A stretch of 8,707 nt of DNA from SAR324 cluster bacterium. Its GTDB lineage: Bacteria; SAR324; NAC60-12. Shown here piece after piece: positions 6,790 to 8,707 of this stretch. Numbering within the stretch: the stretch's first letter is position 1; each line of letters starts with the position of its first letter. A program made the translations under genes and the position numbers. Below the pieces are notes generated by a model that saw only the letters and a list, made by a program, of their open reading frames with translations, was not told where the DNA came from and did no database searches. The DNA is taken from assembly GCA_028822475.1 (NCBI GenBank), contig JAPKDT010000081.1, positions 1 to 8,707 on the forward strand, given 5' to 3'.

Positions 6790-6829
6790 TTCTTTAAAAT
6801 ATTAATGTATATTTAAACTTTCTTTAAAA
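6790..6829. repeat. Pair of 10-bp direct repeats upstream of ribBA
   Basis: TTCTTTAAAA occurs at 6790-6799 and again at 6820-6829, exactly 30 bp apart (about three helical turns), in the 60 bp before the ribBA start. They may be paired protein sites or part of the leader. The region is A/T-rich, so chance is a serious alternative. Confidence 0.3.
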
Positions 6830-6920
6830 GTCTTAAATCTAGCCTGCAGTTAAATCAACAAGCCAGAAATGAAAAAATCAAATGCTGTTAGGTGCATGAT
6901 TATTTCGAGATCAGTGATAA

Positions 6921-6950
6921 ATTATAATAATATTAGAAGCATAGTCTAAA
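6921..6950 (-). promoter_or_regulatory. Possible promoter for ribBA
   Basis: On the - strand a perfect TATAAT lies at 6921-6926, preceded after 18 bp by a weak TTTAGA (-35, 6945-6950). Transcription from here would give a leader of about 145 nt before ribBA. The leader shows no FMN-riboswitch consensus and no strong long hairpin. Other A/T-rich -10-like sequences lie closer to the gene, so the choice is tentative. Confidence 0.35.
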
Positions 6951-7050
6951 CAAGAATCACCAGTTTATTCAAAATAATGCTATTAAAATTTTTTTCCAAT
7001 GCTAGCTTCAATTTTAGTTAAGTTAACAAAAAAAGATATGTGACTAGCAA

Positions 7051-7707
7051 TTATTTTAATTTTGCTGAAATAAACCAGTCCTCTCCTAGAGGCGTAATCG
7101 AGCAAATGTCCAGTTGGCAAGCATCATTCACATTCTCTACATTCAAATCTCCGCACCATGACAAAGAGTCCTGTCCTCCGATTATTTTTGGCGCCATAAA
7201 TAATGCAAGTTGATCAACACAATTGCTTTTAAGAAAGCTCGCGTGGATCAGACTTCCTCCTTCCACCAACAAACTCTTCAGTCCGAGTTTTTTTAATTCA
7301 GACAGTACCCACAAAATATCAGGAGTTTCCTCAGGTGCTTCAATAATCTTTAGTTCAGCCAGTTCCGGCCAGATACGTGAAGGTGCCTGATTTCCTGTAA
7401 TAATTATAACAGGGACACCATCATTTTGAAACAGCCTGCTTTGTTCCGGAATACGTGCTTTTGAGTCTAGAACAATCCTGACAGGTGATCGGCCTTCTTC
7501 AATGCCGCGCACAGTCAATTCCGGATCGTCTGTCAGTACTGTGTTGATGCCTACTAAAATAGCATCATTCTCGTGTCTTAACTGATGCGCTTTAAGCCTT
7601 GCTGCGTCACCGGTTATCCATTTAGAGTGTCTGGATCCTGTCGCTATTTTCCCATCAACTGTGACAGCTGCTTTGAGAGTGACCTTGATTCCTGTTCTTT
7701 GCTTCAT
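7051..7707 (-). CDS. Stand-alone RibD-type reductase (5-amino-6-(5-phosphoribosylamino)uracil reductase domain)
   Basis: This 218-residue protein corresponds to the C-terminal reductase domain of RibD (Pfam RibD_C, dihydrofolate-reductase fold), which uses NADPH to reduce the ribosyl group of the pyrimidine intermediate. The domain starts almost at residue 1: K-A-A-V-T-V-D-G-K-I-A-T (12-23), S-K-W-I (28-31), A-R (36-37), D-A-I-L-V-G-I-N-T-V (48-57) and D-D-P-E-L-T (60-65). L-V-E-G-G (147-151) and A-P-K-I-I-G-G (172-178) follow. The N-terminal deaminase domain of ordinary RibD (H-A-E and P-C-x-x-C zinc motifs) is absent, both here and in the 250 bp upstream. The deaminase must be encoded elsewhere, unless this is a paralogue beside a complete ribD. 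GAGAAG lies 3 nt before the ATG, the only purine-rich Shine-Dalgarno-like sequence near a start here, though closer than usual. ribBA lies downstream on the same strand, supporting a riboflavin role. Confidence 0.85.
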   Translation of the reverse strand: MKQRTGIKVTLKAAVTVDGKIATGSRHSKWITGDAARLKAHQLRHENDAILVGINTVLTDDPELTVRGIEEGRSPVRIVLDSKARIPEQSRLFQNDGVPVIIITGNQAPSRIWPELAELKIIEAPEETPDILWVLSELKKLGLKSLLVEGGSLIHASFLKSNCVDQLALFMAPKIIGGQDSLSWCGDLNVENVNDACQLDICSITPLGEDWFISAKLK

Positions 7708-7727
7708 CTGCTTCTCAAAATTAAGTC

Positions 7728-7750
7728 ACTCTTTATTTTTTCAAAAGAGT
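7728..7750 (-). promoter_or_regulatory. Leader hairpin before the RibD-type gene
   Basis: ACTCTTT (7728-7734) and AAAGAGT (7744-7750) can pair as a 7-bp stem with a 9-base loop, about 20 nt upstream of the start codon. In the mRNA the stem ends shortly before the GAGAAG ribosome-binding sequence. It may influence translation. It does not match the FMN riboswitch, and its A/T content makes it weak. Confidence 0.3.
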
Positions 7751-7788
7751 CAGTCTCAATACATCTCCAAGACTTTTCCTTCTTGTAA

Positions 7789-7817
7789 ATTCTATAGATA
7801 TTAAGTTAAAACAACAA
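7789..7817 (-). promoter_or_regulatory. Sigma70-like promoter for the RibD-type gene
   Basis: On the - strand TTGTTG (7812-7817) is followed by a 17-bp spacer and TAGAAT (7789-7794). The -10 hexamer is identical to that proposed at 5403-5408. Transcription would start near 7782, leaving a leader of about 75 nt that contains the hairpin at 7728-7750. Confidence 0.5.
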
Positions 7818-7957
7818 GGGATATGAACAGGAAGGCTTCATAGAGCAGGTTTTACAGTAATTAATTGTTCAGCAACAAAAGCTGTTTTAGAAATGATTAC
7901 TTAAAATTTGATGGATATGATTTAGATCGGGAGCAAAACCGTGAGATGATTATGCCA

Positions 7958-8707
7958 TTATTGTTCTACAACATTGCAGGAACGCAGGCCCTTTGCATCG
8001 GCCCACTCATACATCAACTTACCAGTACGCAACATATCTGCCTGATTACCAGGATTAAAGTGACCTCCTTCTAACCATGTTTCACTTTTTGGTTCAGGCG
8101 AATTTTCCCAGAGAGGAAGATAGGCTTCAGTAGGAACTAAAGGATCTTTTGTTCCATTGATAAAATGGATAGGTGTCTCGTATATATTCGGTAAATATGA
8201 CTCCATTTCTCCATATTTCAGCATATTTCCGAGTAAAAATGAGAAGAACTCAGAAAGCAGACGGATACCTCTGATTTTAACTATTGCACTGAAATCAGTT
8301 GAACTGTCAGCTAAATTGTAATGTGTCAGACTCTGACTGAACAAGAGAGGCTGAATGACGTGTTGAAAATTTGTAAAACCATAGATGACCATCAAACCGT
8401 CAACTTTTTCTGGGGCAAAACTGGTAAGAATAACTGGAAATGCAGCACCAACACTTCCTCCGGCCATCACAACTTTGTCTGTGAAACGTGTATCTTCAGG
8501 TTTTACTGCTTTCACATAACTCAACAGTGCATCAAGAGCACCGAGAGTATGTCGTGTTTCTTCACGAATTTTCTCAGGAATTTGCCACCAGTCAAGCAGA
8601 TCCCAATCTTTCCAATAATGCCTCTGGATAAATGAATGCACTGGCTGTTTCATCAGAATGGTATTTCCTGTATATTTCCACTTTCCACCGCCGGACAACA
8701 AATTTTT
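7958..8707 (-). CDS. Alpha/beta hydrolase family protein, N-terminus cut off by the window edge
   Basis: The frame is open through the right edge (beyond the TTG at 8701, which is internal), so the true start is outside. About 249 residues are present. Numbering from that TTG, the nucleophile elbow is G-G-S-V-G (81-85, Ser83) after a hydrophobic strand K-V-V-M-A. The acid is probably Asp186 in G-T-K-D-P-L-V-P. The base is His214 in E-G-G-H-F-N. Spacing and order (Ser, Asp, His) fit an alpha/beta hydrolase triad. Between Ser and Asp lies a mostly hydrophobic helical region (about 105-165) that may be the lid. The segment before the elbow is rich in Trp and aromatic residues (about 28-40). Substrate and subfamily (esterase, lipase, peptidase or other) cannot be determined. 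It lies 250 bp upstream of the RibD-type gene, which has its own promoter, so a functional link is not implied. No clear terminator follows. Confidence 0.75.
   Translation of the reverse strand, partial: KNLLSGGGKWKYTGNTILMKQPVHSFIQRHYWKDWDLLDWWQIPEKIREETRHTLGALDALLSYVKAVKPEDTRFTDKVVMAGGSVGAAFPVILTSFAPEKVDGLMVIYGFTNFQHVIQPLLFSQSLTHYNLADSSTDFSAIVKIRGIRLLSEFFSFLLGNMLKYGEMESYLPNIYETPIHFINGTKDPLVPTEAYLPLWENSPEPKSETWLEGGHFNPGNQADMLRTGKLMYEWADAKGLRSCNVVEQ

Larger units (their letters stand above)
6770..7050. other. 281-bp gap between the RibD-type gene and ribBA
   Basis: This very A/T-rich stretch holds the proposed ribBA promoter and the TTCTTTAAAA repeats. A run of T residues (on the - strand, about 7028-7034) lies shortly after the RibD-type stop codon, without a clear GC stem before it. 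I see no coding sequence, tRNA or recognisable riboswitch. The gap suggests that the two rib genes are transcribed separately. Confidence 0.5.

Noticed and set aside
7873..7891. Small stem CAGC/GCTG followed by TTTT, considered as a terminator
   Set aside because: The stem has only four base pairs, and the T-run is on the + strand, where no gene ends.
7865..8074. 69-codon + strand open frame at the hydrolase 3' end
   Set aside because: Half of it is antisense to the hydrolase C-terminus; it has no ribosome-binding site and no recognisable motif.

Overview
The window is a housekeeping segment of an AT-rich bacterial genome. It has six protein genes: two on the + strand at the left, and four on the - strand filling the rest. 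The first and last genes run off the window edges. No RNA gene, insertion sequence, CRISPR array or phage gene was seen.

Organism: the isoleucyl-tRNA synthetase is the long IleRS2 (eukaryote-like) form with the HYGH signature, as known from Chlamydiae and other PVC-group bacteria among others. Most starts lack a Shine-Dalgarno sequence and are preceded by A/T-rich DNA. Bacteroidetes normally carry a different HIGH-region sequence in their IleRS, so that phylum is less likely. A PVC-type lineage such as Lentisphaerota is my tentative guess; the window alone does not settle it.

Layout: (1) 1-254 (+), the C-terminus of an AEC-family permease. (2) 368-1051 (+), a small crotonase-fold protein closest in its motifs to plant-type delta3,delta2-enoyl-CoA isomerases. 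(3) 1052-1155, a short convergent gap. (4) 1156-5354 (-), a two-gene unit: a COG2187-like phosphotransferase-fold protein that appears to have lost its catalytic aspartates, followed after 77 nt by ileS. (5) 5355-5554, a regulatory gap with a good sigma70-like promoter and two inverted repeats. (6) 5555-6769 (-), ribBA. (7) 7051-7707 (-), a stand-alone RibD-type reductase. (8) 7958 to the window end (-), an alpha/beta hydrolase lacking its N-terminus.

How the genes fit together: RibBA supplies both branches entering riboflavin synthesis, the dihydroxybutanone phosphate branch and the GTP cyclohydrolase II branch. The RibD-type reductase catalyses a later step of the pyrimidine branch. The deaminase that acts between them, as well as ribE and ribH, must be elsewhere. 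No FMN riboswitch was recognised before either rib gene. The points most worth a second look are the predicted pseudokinase cotranscribed with ileS, a one-residue contraction in the IleRS editing-site motif, the deaminase-less RibD, and several dyad or direct repeats at promoters. No wholly new multi-gene system is evident.
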